Shown piece after piece: positions 43,579-53,592 of a stretch of 60,435 bases of DNA. Positions within the stretch are counted from its first letter, which is position 1. The number at the start of each line of letters is the position of its first letter. Under the pieces are notes generated by a model. The model did no database searches, had not been told where the DNA came from, and saw only the letters and a list, made by a program, of their open reading frames with translations. Origin of the DNA: Planctomycetota bacterium (GTDB lineage Bacteria; Planctomycetota; JAJSAM01; JAJVHW01); contig JAJRPF010000037.1 of the NCBI GenBank assembly GCA_024280885.1, positions 1 to 60,435 of the forward strand. The letters are read 5' to 3'. Position numbers and translations under genes: made by a program.

Positions 43579-46500
43579 TCAGTCCAGCAGTTCGAGCGGG
43601 TAGCCCTTCTTCGACTTGACGGAGATGCGCCACACGATCTCCCCGACACCGCTGTCCGCGCTCGCGACGATCCGGATGACGCCGTCGCCACCCGTCTCCA
43701 CCAACGCGTTCTTCAGCGCGTCGGCGCCCTTCTTCTGCTTGCGCTTGCCGACGGCAAGCAGATCGAGGCCGCCTGCGTCCTCGACGAGTTGCAACACCGC
43801 CCGTGCAGCGCTCTTCTTCGCCGGCCGCACGTCGATCGAGAACTTCGCGCCCGGCAGAGCGGGGAATGAGAGGACGATGGGATCTCCCGCCGGGTCGAGC
43901 TGCGCGACGCCGGAGAAACTCGACGGCGCCTTTACGCGGACGTCGAGCTTCAACTTTCCGATCGACTCGCGGTCGGGGGTCAGGCGCACGAAGTAGCGAC
44001 CGGTCTTCCGCACGACGAACTTCTTGAGCGAGAACACCTTCTTGCTCTCGCGCATGAAGGCGCGCACGTCGATCGGCGTCGCTGCGGCATCGAGCAACTC
44101 CAACGCGAACGGCGCCGGCCCCTTCGCCTTGCCAAGGCGCTTCACGGTAACCGTCAGAGACGTGCCCTCGAGGAGGTCGAGAAAGCGCAGAGTCGGCACC
44201 GGGTCGCCCACCGACACGTAATCGAGTTCCTCGACGTGTCGCCCTTTCCCGGCGAGGTCCGCAGGAGGAGCGACGCTCAACTCGATCCGACGCTCGCCCG
44301 AAATCTCATACGTATCGATGCAGATGAAGCGCGGGAAGAGCGCGCCGGATTGCGTCGGCGTGCCACGGATCTCGCCGGTAGCGCTGCCGATCGTCAACCC
44401 GAGTGGGAGGCCGTCGCCCGCGACCTTCCAGTTGTAGCCCGGTGTTCCACTCGTTCCCTCCAACAGCGCGCGATAGGGGCGCCCGAGCGCTGCCGGTGGC
44501 ACGCTCTTCGTTACCACGACCGGCGGTGGGTTGACGCGGACGGTGAAGTCCCTGTCGACGACCGCGCCGACTGTGTCCTGCACGCGGAGCGTGAACGAAT
44601 AGTCGCCGGGTGCGGCGATCTTGCCGTCGAACGCGCCGCGGGACGGATCGACACCCTCGACATGCAGGCGTCCGCCCACCCGGAACCATGTGAGGCCACC
44701 CGTACCGCCTGTTGCCTGCGGGACGAATGGATAGACCGCTCCTGTGGTGCACTCGGGCAGCGTCTCGGTCGTCATCACGAGAGCGGGGTTCACGACGAGC
44801 GCCGCCGTGCCGGTCGCAGTCGCTCCCCAGAGATCCGTGAGGAAGACATCGAACTCGTGTCGCCCGACCATCGTCGGCGTGCCGCTCAGACGGCCATCAG
44901 TGGTGAGCGTCAGTCCCGGCGGGAGCACCGCCTCGGGCGGATCGACGACGAAGGGCCCCGTCCCGCCGGCCGGGAGAACCATCCGGTCGAAAGGAATACC
45001 CTGCGTCCATGCGGGGAGTACGTCGCCCACCAGAACGGGCGCAGGGTTGACGACGAGATCGAGCGCCGCGGAGTCGATTCCGCAGGCGCCCGTCACGTCC
45101 ACTGCGATCGGTGAGACACCGACCTTCGTCGGGGTTCCCGTCGTACGCCCTGCGGTCGTCATCGAGAGGCCGACGGGCAGATCGCCGTCCCAGACGCGCC
45201 AGACGAACGGTCCGGCTCCGCCCTCCAGACCGAACGTGTGGTCGTATGGCCGCCCGACCGTCGCGCCCGGCACGAACGCTTCGATCGCAACCGCGGACCA
45301 GTTCGCGGGAGCGTTTCCGGAGATCCTGGACACCACGATCTCGCGCGCTCCCCCCGATTCCGATTGGAGAGCATTCGCGGTCGTCTCGATGTCGCCTCCC
45401 AACGAGGTCCACGCCCCGCGAACTGCACCGTTGGAGTCGACGTCGATCGCCCCGAACGCATCGCTCGCGACCCCGCCAAGGAACGACGAGTAGACGAGTT
45501 CGCCCGTCGCGTCCAGCGCCGCCACGAACCCGTCGTACGAGCCCCCGGACTCTGCTTGGAACGCGTCGATGGTCGGGAATGTAGCGGAGCTCGTGAGACC
45601 GGCGACGTAGGTCGTGCCACAAGGATGCGTCGCGACAGCCACGCCAGAGTCGGTCCCGGTCCCGCCGAAAACCGTCGCCCAGCGGATGTCTCCACCGGAT
45701 CTTGTCACACGTGCCGCGAAGGCGTCGAACCCTCCCGCGATGACGTCATCGGCAGTGCCCGTCGTCACCGGAAAATCAGTGGATGTCGTCTGGCCCGCGA
45801 CCACGACGAAACCGGCGGCGTCAATGGCGATCGCTTGGCAGCGATCCGCGCCCTCGCCGCCCAGGTACGAGAGCCAGACCAGGTCCCCATCTGCGTCAAG
45901 GCGCAAGATGAACCCCTCCAATCCGCCCCCGAACTCCTCCTGAAAGACGCCGTCGGTCGGGCTCAGACGCCGGTTGCCGCCGGTGCCCGCAAGCGCTTCC
46001 CCGGCCGCGAAGAGCTGGCCGTCATCGACGACGATCTTCGTCCTGCGCATCCCACTCCGGTTTTGCTCCCGAGAGCGGACCATCTCCGGCTCGTACGTCC
46101 AATCGATCTTCTCCATCGATTCCGAGTAGCGCGCGAACGACGTGTTGACGGATTCCATCGCAACATGGGCGCGCCCCAACGAGTCAACCGCAACCGACGT
46201 TCCGCGCACCTCGTGCAGGAACGTGGAAACGGTAATCTCGGCACCATCCGGCGTGAGTTTCGAGAGGACTCCCGCCTCGGCACCGGTCGTACCGCGATAC
46301 TCCGGGTCGATCATCGGATACGTGTCGGAGAACGACGATCCCGTGACGAAGATCTCCTCGTTCGGGCCGAGATCCAATCCGTAGATCCAGTCGCGTTCCT
46401 CGCCTCCGAGATACGTCGCGAAGTCCAGTTGCTCGCCGTCGCTCGAGATCCGCACGATAAAGCCGTCGCTCCACGCGGCTTCGCCGACCCCGCCGTCTCC

Positions 46501-47484
46501 CCGCTCGGAGTCATACGCGCCTTCGGTCACGGGGAATTCTGCGGAGCGCGTCCACCCGGCGATCACGTCGCGCCCGCGCGAGTCGGTGCGCACGCCCGAG
46601 ACCCAGTCGTCGCGTTCTCCGCCCAGGTAGGTCTGCAGCGTGATCTCCGGATCGACGACGAGCGGCAACTTGGGATCGACGTCGGCGACCCGAATTCCGA
46701 AACGATCGGCTCCGTGCAGGACGAAGTGCGCGGCGCGCGCGATCCGTCCGGTCGGGGCGACCTGCCAGGCGACCGGCGGGGAGAGATAGATGCGGCCAGC
46801 CCCCACTTTGCCGGTCCCCACTTTGCCAGCCCCCACGCTGCCCGTCCCCAAGACGCCGGTCAACATGCCCTCGTGCACACGCAATTCGGACGCGCCGTCG
46901 AGCCGCATCTCCACCGCCGCCAGGTCGCCCCCGGGGGCGACTTCGAGAACGAATTCGAGTCGCGAGTTCCGCACCCGCCAGCGCACGTCCAATCCGTCGG
47001 CAGCCTGATACACGGCGCTCCCGAACGCCGGAATATTGCGTCGAAACGCGGCTGGATCATTGCCCTTCAGGTAGTGGACGACATGGCGCTTCTTGCCACG
47101 GCCTTCGCCGCGGCCGGAAGGGCTGCCAATACGCACCGTGACGTTCGATGCGCCGCCGCCAGGCGCCAGCACAGCCCCGTTCGCGGACAGCAGTGCCACG
47201 TAGCCGCGCGGCCGAGCAATGAAGTCCACGCCGCGGGGAGCCTGCCCCACGTTCGCCTCCAGTGCGAGCAGATCGGGGAGACTCGTCGTCCTGACGGCAG
47301 GACGGCGAGCCCGTCGAAGATCACTCGCACGCGCCGCATCCGCCGCGTCCGGGGCCGCGCGGGCGCCCGCCGCGAGGAGCGCCAAGACCGAGCCAGCAGC
47401 GAGCACGGACGCCGCGACGCGGCGCGCGCGGTCAATAGAGCGGGCCGGCACGGACGTGGTACTCGTCGGTCGCGGGTGAGTCAT
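43579..47484 (-). CDS. Very large surface protein with beta-propeller and Ig-like putative domains
   Basis: This 1301-residue protein has a signal peptide with a long basic N-region. An N-terminal domain (about 60-290) is followed by beta-propeller-like repeats of the SBBP type (TYLGG...D...GxxxDxxGxxxVxGxTxSxxFP). Several putative Ig-like domains of the He_PIG kind (PxGLxxxxxGxxxGTPTxxG) come next, then a C-terminal beta-rich domain. An internal Gly-Thr-Gly-Lys-Val-type repeat lies near residues 206-225. It is probably an exported adhesin or matrix protein. The start at 47484 has GGAG seven bases upstream; an ATG two codons earlier is too close to that site. The start overlaps the end of the next gene by 53 bases. 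Confidence 0.82.
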   Translation of the reverse strand: MTHPRPTSTTSVPARSIDRARRVAASVLAAGSVLALLAAGARAAPDAADAARASDLRRARRPAVRTTSLPDLLALEANVGQAPRGVDFIARPRGYVALLSANGAVLAPGGGASNVTVRIGSPSGRGEGRGKKRHVVHYLKGNDPAAFRRNIPAFGSAVYQAADGLDVRWRVRNSRLEFVLEVAPGGDLAAVEMRLDGASELRVHEGMLTGVLGTGSVGAGKVGTGKVGAGRIYLSPPVAWQVAPTGRIARAAHFVLHGADRFGIRVADVDPKLPLVVDPEITLQTYLGGERDDWVSGVRTDSRGRDVIAGWTRSAEFPVTEGAYDSERGDGGVGEAAWSDGFIVRISSDGEQLDFATYLGGEERDWIYGLDLGPNEEIFVTGSSFSDTYPMIDPEYRGTTGAEAGVLSKLTPDGAEITVSTFLHEVRGTSVAVDSLGRAHVAMESVNTSFARYSESMEKIDWTYEPEMVRSREQNRSGMRRTKIVVDDGQLFAAGEALAGTGGNRRLSPTDGVFQEEFGGGLEGFILRLDADGDLVWLSYLGGEGADRCQAIAIDAAGFVVVAGQTTSTDFPVTTGTADDVIAGGFDAFAARVTRSGGDIRWATVFGGTGTDSGVAVATHPCGTTYVAGLTSSATFPTIDAFQAESGGSYDGFVAALDATGELVYSSFLGGVASDAFGAIDVDSNGAVRGAWTSLGGDIETTANALQSESGGAREIVVSRISGNAPANWSAVAIEAFVPGATVGRPYDHTFGLEGGAGPFVWRVWDGDLPVGLSMTTAGRTTGTPTKVGVSPIAVDVTGACGIDSAALDLVVNPAPVLVGDVLPAWTQGIPFDRMVLPAGGTGPFVVDPPEAVLPPGLTLTTDGRLSGTPTMVGRHEFDVFLTDLWGATATGTAALVVNPALVMTTETLPECTTGAVYPFVPQATGGTGGLTWFRVGGRLHVEGVDPSRGAFDGKIAAPGDYSFTLRVQDTVGAVVDRDFTVRVNPPPVVVTKSVPPAALGRPYRALLEGTSGTPGYNWKVAGDGLPLGLTIGSATGEIRGTPTQSGALFPRFICIDTYEISGERRIELSVAPPADLAGKGRHVEELDYVSVGDPVPTLRFLDLLEGTSLTVTVKRLGKAKGPAPFALELLDAAATPIDVRAFMRESKKVFSLKKFVVRKTGRYFVRLTPDRESIGKLKLDVRVKAPSSFSGVAQLDPAGDPIVLSFPALPGAKFSIDVRPAKKSAARAVLQLVEDAGGLDLLAVGKRKQKKGADALKNALVETGGDGVIRIVASADSGVGEIVWRISVKSKKGYPLELLD
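46801..46860. repeat. 15-bp tandem repeat in the surface-protein gene
   Basis: Four 15-bp units beginning CCCCA lie in frame and encode a Gly-x-Gly-x-Val pentapeptide series. The first two units differ at only two or three positions and the later ones are more diverged. Confidence 0.8.
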
Positions 47485-49849
47485 AGCCATTCTCCTCGCC
47501 GTCGTAGGCGCGCAAGAGTCCGAGTTGGCCGGGCTCCGCTCCCGACCACGGAACGGCCCACATTCCTTCGTAGGTCTCGAGCACGTACGCGGGCTTCAGG
47601 AGCGCGTCGGCCGCGACGCGCCGCACGGCGACGCGCCCGTCTCCCAAGCTCAGCCCCACTACGTATTCGTTGCGTTCTGGGTTCCACGCGACGCCGTCGA
47701 GCAGCCCCTGAGGGAGCAGTCCTTCGCCATCTTTCGATCGAACAGCTCCGGGCGACGCGCCCGAACCGGTGAGCAGGACGAAGCCTGGACGGAAACGATC
47801 GTAGAGCCGGTACGAGAAGCAGACCAGGACGTCGCCCGTCGCCGGATTGAGGGCGACCTCGGGCTGGAAGAGACCGAACCATGTGATGGAGCTCGCAACT
47901 TGGGAGCTGCCTTGCAGGACCGCACCGTCGTCCGTGAGTACGATGCGTCGCAGGGCATAGTAGGCGTCGCCCTTCGTCCCCCCCACATGACCGACGATGT
48001 AGGTCCCGTCGCCGCGATAGACGATCGTGGGCGACCATCCGAGTCCGTTGTCGTTTTGGAAGATCAGCGCATTCGTCGTCGAAGGTATTCCGTCCGAAGC
48101 GAAGTGACGGCTCCGGATCTCGGAGCCGTCGATCAGGTTGTATTCCTCCCAGACGGCGATCCAACCTCCATCGTCGGTGTTCGCATCGATGTCAACCTGG
48201 GTGACCTCGGTCTTGACGGCGACACGCGTCGATGACAACTCGTCATCGAGGTCCGACGCGGAACAGATGCGGACGAAGCCGTGCTCCGTCGACCCCGTGA
48301 CGATCCATGCCATGCCCAACGTGCCGTCGATCGGATTCCACGCGACACGCGGATTGCGGATCGGCTGCGGGAGCGTGCCCTTCGCGATGAACGTCTGCTT
48401 GACCGTCGATGTCGCGGGATCGAAGAGCACGAAGACGGCATCGTTCGCCTCGACCATCGCGACGAACACCAGATCTGCGTCACCGACGTACACAGCATCG
48501 CGCGGGTAGATTTCCCCCCACGCACCGAATGCCAAGCGCGAGCGCATGTCGGTCGGCTCGGCCTTGTACCCGACGATCTCGAGCGCCTTCTCGAACGTGC
48601 GGCTCTCGCCCGAGGGGTCGCGGACGGTCACGTCGTACGCACCGACCTGATAGGCGGGCGGCGCGACGATCGTCTCCCGGATCGTGTGTCCGTCCTGGCC
48701 CACAATCAGCGTCGGCGCGCGAAGCCCATCGATGCTGCGCCGCAACTCGATGACGCAGTCGTCATCGAACCCACGACCGGTGATCTTCAAGGGCACGAAC
48801 TCGTACGCGGGGAACTCCGGAGCGGAGTAGAGAACGATGCCCGGCGGACGGTTGGTCACCACGTACGGCGCATCAGCATAGACCGAGTTGCCGACGGTTG
48901 TCGTCACGCCGAGGCGGTACTCACCGGGCGGAACGCCGGTCAGGTCGAGGTCGGCATAGACTCCGTCGTCGGTGAAGCCGTCCACCCGGGCGGCGACGTA
49001 GCCGCGCTCCGGGGTCGAGAGTGTGATGGACTGCCGCGCCGAGAATCCGATCCCGACCAACGTGACGCGGCGCGTGTCATCATTCTGCAGCGAGTCCGGC
49101 GACGACGAGTCGATGCGGGGCAATGCCTCCACCGATTTGTACGTGAGGGTGCGCCCCTTCACGTTCGGTGCCACGACCGACATCTTCGCGCTGAACGTCC
49201 CGGGCCCGCCGGAGACGCGAATCACGTACTCACCGAAGAGATCCGCAAAGATCGGAGTCCGGCCGTTCCGCTTCGCCGTCGCCGGGAGCAGAACGTTGCC
49301 ATCCGGGTCGAGGATCTCGACGATCGGACTCCACTTGGTCTGACTGCCGCCCTTGGCCTTCACCTGCAACGTGAGGCGCGAGCCGGGGAGCGCGGCGAAA
49401 CGGTGCTCGGCGACGTCGCCCTCGGACGTGAGCGTACCCTTCCACTTCAGACGCTTGGGCAACTTGGCGCTGACCGAGATTTCGACGTCCCCGCCGCCGG
49501 ACAGAGCGAAGAACGACGCGCGCCACAACCCGGTTCGGTCGATGGCGTAGCCCTTCACGCGGGCGATCTTCTTCGACGTCTTCAGCCGCTTGCCGAGTTC
49601 CTGTTCGATGCCGTCCGGATCCGCAAGGAGCAGGCGCGGCTCGACCGAACTCGGCTTGATGCGCCGGAACGTGACGGAGAGCTTGGTGCCCGCCAGCGCC
49701 GCGACGGCCACGGTCTTCCCGCCGCCAGCAACGAGTTGCGTGCGCAACTTGTCGCCCGGAACCAACATCGTGTCGATCTCTTCCGCCCGTGCGCCATCGA
49801 TGGCGAAGCAGGCGAATAGCGCGCCGATCAGTAGGTAGCGTCCCCACAT
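47432..49849 (-). CDS. Secreted protein with PPC-like, IPT/TIG-like and propeller-like regions
   Basis: This 805-residue protein starts at 49849, where GGAGG is seven bases upstream; an ATG two codons earlier is only one base from it. After a signal peptide (YLLIGALFACFAIDGARA) come two beta-rich segments resembling pre-peptidase C-terminal domains (about 30-220), then IPT/TIG-like domains (VTLVGIGFSARQSITL, PLKITGRGFDDDCVIEL). The C-terminal half has beta-propeller-like repeats (NPRVAWNPIDGTLGMAWIV, PTIVYRGDGTYIVGHV). No catalytic motif is seen. It is probably exported and may work with the product of the overlapping gene at 43579-47484. Its last 53 bases overlap that gene's start, which suggests coupled translation. 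Confidence 0.8.
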   Translation of the reverse strand: MWGRYLLIGALFACFAIDGARAEEIDTMLVPGDKLRTQLVAGGGKTVAVAALAGTKLSVTFRRIKPSSVEPRLLLADPDGIEQELGKRLKTSKKIARVKGYAIDRTGLWRASFFALSGGGDVEISVSAKLPKRLKWKGTLTSEGDVAEHRFAALPGSRLTLQVKAKGGSQTKWSPIVEILDPDGNVLLPATAKRNGRTPIFADLFGEYVIRVSGGPGTFSAKMSVVAPNVKGRTLTYKSVEALPRIDSSSPDSLQNDDTRRVTLVGIGFSARQSITLSTPERGYVAARVDGFTDDGVYADLDLTGVPPGEYRLGVTTTVGNSVYADAPYVVTNRPPGIVLYSAPEFPAYEFVPLKITGRGFDDDCVIELRRSIDGLRAPTLIVGQDGHTIRETIVAPPAYQVGAYDVTVRDPSGESRTFEKALEIVGYKAEPTDMRSRLAFGAWGEIYPRDAVYVGDADLVFVAMVEANDAVFVLFDPATSTVKQTFIAKGTLPQPIRNPRVAWNPIDGTLGMAWIVTGSTEHGFVRICSASDLDDELSSTRVAVKTEVTQVDIDANTDDGGWIAVWEEYNLIDGSEIRSRHFASDGIPSTTNALIFQNDNGLGWSPTIVYRGDGTYIVGHVGGTKGDAYYALRRIVLTDDGAVLQGSSQVASSITWFGLFQPEVALNPATGDVLVCFSYRLYDRFRPGFVLLTGSGASPGAVRSKDGEGLLPQGLLDGVAWNPERNEYVVGLSLGDGRVAVRRVAADALLKPAYVLETYEGMWAVPWSGAEPGQLGLLRAYDGEENGYDSPATDEYHVRAGPLY

Positions 49850-49998
49850 GCTCATACCTCCATCCCCGTCGCGAGCTTCGCGCAGATCCGAGGAAGAGGA
49901 AGCTTAGGGGGCATCAGATCGCGGAGCGACCCATTGCAGCCCCCGGATTGCAGCCCGTCCGCTCGTCCGCCCTGGCTGGCTTGCGGATCGAGGGCGGA

Positions 49999-50448
49999 TC
50001 AGCGGGACGCGGGCGCGTCGAGTGCGTTGATCTTGCCCACGCGGCGCTCGTGTCGGCCCGCATCGAAGGGCGTCTCAAGCCAGAGGCTCAGCAATCGACG
50101 AATGTCGTCGAGTTCCTGGATGCGCACGCCGAAGCACGCGACGTTCGCGTCGTTGTGACGACGACTCATCTCGGCGCTGGCGTCGTTCCAGAGCACCGCG
50201 GCGCGCGCTCCATGGATCTTGTTGGCCGAGATGCACTGCCCGATCCCGGTGCCGCAGAGCAGGACCGCGCGGTCGGCCTCGCCAGCGGCGACGGCACGCG
50301 CTGCGGGGGCAGCGAAGTCGGGGTAGTCGACGCTGGTCGTGTCGAAGGGACCGAGATCGGCGACCTCGTGGCCCGTGGCGCGGAGCGCCTCCAGCAGTGC
50401 CGCCTTCTCGGCGATGGCGGCGTGATCAGCGGCGAGGACGATTCGCAT
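49999..50448 (-). CDS. rpiB: Ribose-5-phosphate isomerase B
   Basis: This 149-residue cytoplasmic enzyme interconverts ribose 5-phosphate and ribulose 5-phosphate in the pentose phosphate pathway. The family motifs are all visible: DHA near the N-terminus, VDYPDFA, the LCGTGIG loop with the catalytic Cys, ANKIHGARAA, RRHNDANV with the catalytic His, and a GRHERRVGKI end. Length fits the RpiB family. A GAAGAG at about 5 bases could serve as ribosome site. The rpsU gene lies upstream on the same strand. Confidence 0.96.
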   Translation of the reverse strand: MRIVLAADHAAIAEKAALLEALRATGHEVADLGPFDTTSVDYPDFAAPAARAVAAGEADRAVLLCGTGIGQCISANKIHGARAAVLWNDASAEMSRRHNDANVACFGVRIQELDDIRRLLSLWLETPFDAGRHERRVGKINALDAPASR

Positions 50449-50596
50449 GGCTCTTCTCTCGCGGTCGTTTCTGAACGCAGGTCGGCCCGGATCAGCCGAC
50501 CCGAATACGCCATCAGTCTAACGCAGGAGTCTCGCCCAGGGGGCTGATCCCGGAGGCTGACCCGCGCATCTGATACGGGCGGGCGCGGCTACGCTG

Positions 50597-50824
50597 CTAC
50601 TTGCGCGGCTTGCGCCGCTTCTTCTTCTCTTTCGCCTTCTTCATCGCCTGGCGGAGGGCCTTCTGGCGCTCACGCTCCTTGCGACGGCGCTGCTCGCTCG
50701 GCTTCTCGTAGACCGACGAACGCTTGATGTCGCGCGTCAGGCCCTCGTTGTTGCAGATCTTCCGCAGGCGCCGCAGGGTCTTTTCCAGCGGCTCACCGTT
50801 CTTCACGATCACTCGAACTGCCAT
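50597..50824 (-). CDS. rpsU: Small ribosomal subunit protein bS21
   Basis: This 75-residue protein has the bS21 start (VIVKNGEPLEKTLRRL) and a long basic C-terminal helix rich in Lys and Arg. It helps base-pairing between the 16S rRNA 3' end and mRNA during initiation. The start at 50824 is set by homology; the open frame goes 57 codons further upstream in unlikely sequence. A 15-bp direct repeat (50836-50865) lies just upstream and carries GGAGAGG twice on the coding strand, 16 or more bases from the ATG. Confidence 0.95.
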   Translation of the reverse strand: MAVRVIVKNGEPLEKTLRRLRKICNNEGLTRDIKRSSVYEKPSEQRRRKERERQKALRQAMKKAKEKKKRRKPRK

Positions 50825-51158
50825 ACGTCTTCTGCGCCTCTCCAGGCTCCGCCTCTCCAGGCTAGGGCCGGTGCCGAACTCACGTCGCGGAGGGGCGTCC
50901 TGGACACTCCAGGCACCCACGCGATGTGGAAACGGCCAAGAGTACGGCTCGCGACGCCGGGGCCGAGAACTTCTCGTCGGCAATCGCACTTCCACGGATC
51001 TCGATCGGATGCCGGGGAGACCGAGCCGCGTTGCACGAACCTTGAATTGAGCTTGGGTGGAATACCGGGCGAGCTAGCCCGTCCAAGCTCGCTGAGGGAC
51101 GGCTGCGACCGTACCCTGACCGCCTTCGCCACTCACGCCGTCAAGAGGACGTCGCCCC
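50825..51158. promoter_or_regulatory. Divergent region between rpsU and the secretion operon
   Basis: These 334 bases must hold promoters for rpsU (minus) and gspD (plus). Near 51042 there is TTGAAT followed by a modestly A/T-containing segment, a possible -35, but no good -10 is visible at the usual distance. I can define no promoter precisely. Apart from the 15-bp repeat, nothing else is recognised. Confidence 0.35.
50836..50865. repeat. 15-bp tandem repeat upstream of rpsU
   Basis: Nearly two full units of GCCTCTCCAGGCTCC are adjacent, followed by divergent sequence. On the minus strand this repeats a purine-rich GGAGAGG before the rpsU start. Confidence 0.75.
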
Positions 51159-53588
51159 ATGTCTCGAATTCGCGTGCTCCCTGCTTTGCTCGTCGGCTGC
51201 CTGCTCCTCTCCGTGGCAGCTCCCGCGCACGCCCAGAACCAACCCCCGGTCCCCGAGCCGCCCCCGGCTCCAGTTCCGGCTCCTCCCCCGGCGCCGGTTC
51301 CAGTTCCGGCCGAAGATCCTCCGGAGTTTGCGCCGGCGAGCGACGACGAGGAGATGATCGTCCTGAACCCGAAGGAGGGCGGTTGGGAAATCGTCGACCT
51401 CTTCACCGCGATCTCCGAGATGACGGGCGCCTCGATCCTCTACGAGGCCCAGAACGCAGTCATCAAGGGCAAGAAGATCAGCTTCATCGGGACGCAGGCG
51501 ATCCCGAAGACGCGGCTCTTCGACTGGCTCCAAGCCATTCTCTCGTACCACGGGCTCGTCCTCGTCCCGGTCGGTCCGAAGGGTCCCGAGGGCCAGCAGC
51601 AGTGGTTCGCGCTGGACCAGGCGAATGCGAATCTCACGTCGCGCCCCGTCTACATCGAAGAGGACGAGATCGAGGACTACGCCGATCGCGACGGTCTCTA
51701 CGTTGTGACGTCGTTCAAGCTCGTACACATCAAGGACACGTCGCGCGTGCGCCAGGCGCTCTCGCAGATGTCTACGAAGACGGCCGGACTCGGGCGCATC
51801 AACGACATCCAGGGCAGTCGCGCGCTGATCGTCGGCGACTTCGCCCCGATTGTCGCAGCGATGAAGAAGCTGCTCTCGTTCATCGATGTCGAGAACACGC
51901 GGATCGAGCCGCGCATGGAGTTGATCCAGCTCCAGCATGCGGTGGCGACCGAGCTCGAGCCGATCTTGCAGGAATTGATCGAGCAGAGCGCGATCACGCA
52001 GCCGCGCCCCGGTCGCAACGCAGGCTCCTCCACCGACGAGCCCGAGCCGAAGATCATGGCCGAGCCCAGGCTCGACGCGCTGATCGTCTACGCCGTCGAT
52101 ACGCACATGAAGAAGATCAAGGAGTTGATCGCGCAACTCGACGTCCCGAACAAGACGTACCGCCAGCGCATTCACTTCCGGCCACTGAAGCACACCGACT
52201 CGGATCAGATGGCCGATCTCCTGCAGGAGCTCATCGCGAATACGGGCGTCGCCGGAGGCAGCCGTTCGGGGAGCAGGGGACGCAATACAAGTCGCAACCG
52301 CACCACAGGCCGGAACAACCAGCAGACGGGCCAGGCTGGCGCGTTCGGCGGCGGAACGGGCGAGGGCCAGCCGGTCATTATCGCCGACCGTCGCAGCAAC
52401 AGCCTGATCGTCCATGCGAGCCCGACACAGTTCGAGGAGATCGACCGACTCATTGACCAGCTCGACCACAGCCGTCCGCAGGTGCTGATCGAGACGGCGC
52501 TCGTCGAATTGGCCCTGACCGACCAACTGACACTCGGCGTCGAACTCTTCGGTTCCTCGAACAACATCATCGTGGACACCGACGGTGATGGCATCGGGGA
52601 CTCGATCTCCCAGGATACGAAGGGCTTCGCTGGCTCGAGCTTCGGGCTGAGTGATGTCATCAGTGAAGAGGTCGGGGGCATCAACGTGCCGACCGGACGC
52701 AGCCCGATCATCGGCACCGGTCTCACCGCCGGAATCTTTCAAGACGGCAAGATGCCGGTGTTGCTCTCGGCGTTCGCCAGCACGGGCCGCGCGAAGATCG
52801 TGACGATGCCCAGCATCGTCGTGAATGACAACGAGGAAGCGACTCTGCGTCTCGAACGAGAGACTTCATTCCGAGAGACGACGCGCGACAACAATGGCGA
52901 CACGCGCGACACGTTCGACACGGTCACGGCGACCACCGAACTGATCATCTCCCCCACCATCGCGAGCGACAACTACCTGCGACTCACGATCGATCAATCG
53001 GTCGCGAACTTCGGCAGTCGCCCGTCGCCCGGTGCACCGCCGGACCAGACCACGCGCACGGTCTCCACGCGCGTCACCATCCCTGACAAATACACCGTCG
53101 TGCTCGGCGGGCTGGTCCAGCGCGAGGAGCGATCCACTGTCTCGAAGGTGCCGCTCCTGGGCGATCTGCCGCTCATCGGCTGGCTCTTCCGCACGACCGA
53201 TGACTCGTCCAGCCCGACGCACCTCTTCCTCTTCGTGACGCCGCGCATCCTGCGCGACACGGAGACGTTCTCGGACTACCACCGCCTGACGTGGGAGAAG
53301 AAGCTCCTGCAAGACGACCTCTTCGGGAGCGAGGTCGATATCGGCGGTTCCAACTGGCACGGACCGAACGCCGAGAAGAGCGCCGCGGAGCGATTGCGCG
53401 CCATCGAGAACTCCGGCGAGTTGGACGGTCCCCGCCTCAAGGCGCCGCTCAGCGAAGCGGAACGAATGGAACTCGCGAAGAAGTCGCTGCGGTCCCAGAA
53501 CCCGCAGCCCGAGAGCGTTCCATCAGAGCATGACACCGGCGACGGCGAGGTGCGCGTCCCGCTCCCGACGCCGGAAGGGGACAAGTAG
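51159..53588 (+). CDS. gspD: Type II secretion secretin GspD
   Basis: This 809-residue protein has a signal peptide ending at AHA, then a Pro/Ala/Val-rich linker. An N0-like domain follows (WEIVDLFTAISEMTGASILY), then N-domains with RALIVGDFAPIV and LDALIVYAV, a Gly/Ser/Arg-rich loop, a third N-domain (RRSNSLIVHASPTQFEEID), and the secretin channel domain. The latter shows VTMPSIVVNDNEEATL, SVANFG and the VPLLGDLPLIGWLFR signature. It forms the outer-membrane channel of the type II secretion system. It is first in the gsp operon and ends 4 bases before gspE. The C-terminal tail of about 110 residues may bind a pilotin. The short ORF antisense to it is not real. Confidence 0.95.
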   Translation: MSRIRVLPALLVGCLLLSVAAPAHAQNQPPVPEPPPAPVPAPPPAPVPVPAEDPPEFAPASDDEEMIVLNPKEGGWEIVDLFTAISEMTGASILYEAQNAVIKGKKISFIGTQAIPKTRLFDWLQAILSYHGLVLVPVGPKGPEGQQQWFALDQANANLTSRPVYIEEDEIEDYADRDGLYVVTSFKLVHIKDTSRVRQALSQMSTKTAGLGRINDIQGSRALIVGDFAPIVAAMKKLLSFIDVENTRIEPRMELIQLQHAVATELEPILQELIEQSAITQPRPGRNAGSSTDEPEPKIMAEPRLDALIVYAVDTHMKKIKELIAQLDVPNKTYRQRIHFRPLKHTDSDQMADLLQELIANTGVAGGSRSGSRGRNTSRNRTTGRNNQQTGQAGAFGGGTGEGQPVIIADRRSNSLIVHASPTQFEEIDRLIDQLDHSRPQVLIETALVELALTDQLTLGVELFGSSNNIIVDTDGDGIGDSISQDTKGFAGSSFGLSDVISEEVGGINVPTGRSPIIGTGLTAGIFQDGKMPVLLSAFASTGRAKIVTMPSIVVNDNEEATLRLERETSFRETTRDNNGDTRDTFDTVTATTELIISPTIASDNYLRLTIDQSVANFGSRPSPGAPPDQTTRTVSTRVTIPDKYTVVLGGLVQREERSTVSKVPLLGDLPLIGWLFRTTDDSSSPTHLFLFVTPRILRDTETFSDYHRLTWEKKLLQDDLFGSEVDIGGSNWHGPNAEKSAAERLRAIENSGELDGPRLKAPLSEAERMELAKKSLRSQNPQPESVPSEHDTGDGEVRVPLPTPEGDK

Positions 53589-53592
53589 CCCC

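Noticed and set aside
45238..47772. An 844-codon plus-strand frame across the surface-protein genes
   Set aside because: It is antisense to a gene with clear SBBP and Ig-like motifs, is Arg-rich and has no ribosome site.
50480..50501. Hairpin with 7-bp arms between rpsU and rpiB as a terminator
   Set aside because: The arms pair, but the loop is eight bases and no T-run follows, so I did not call it a terminator.
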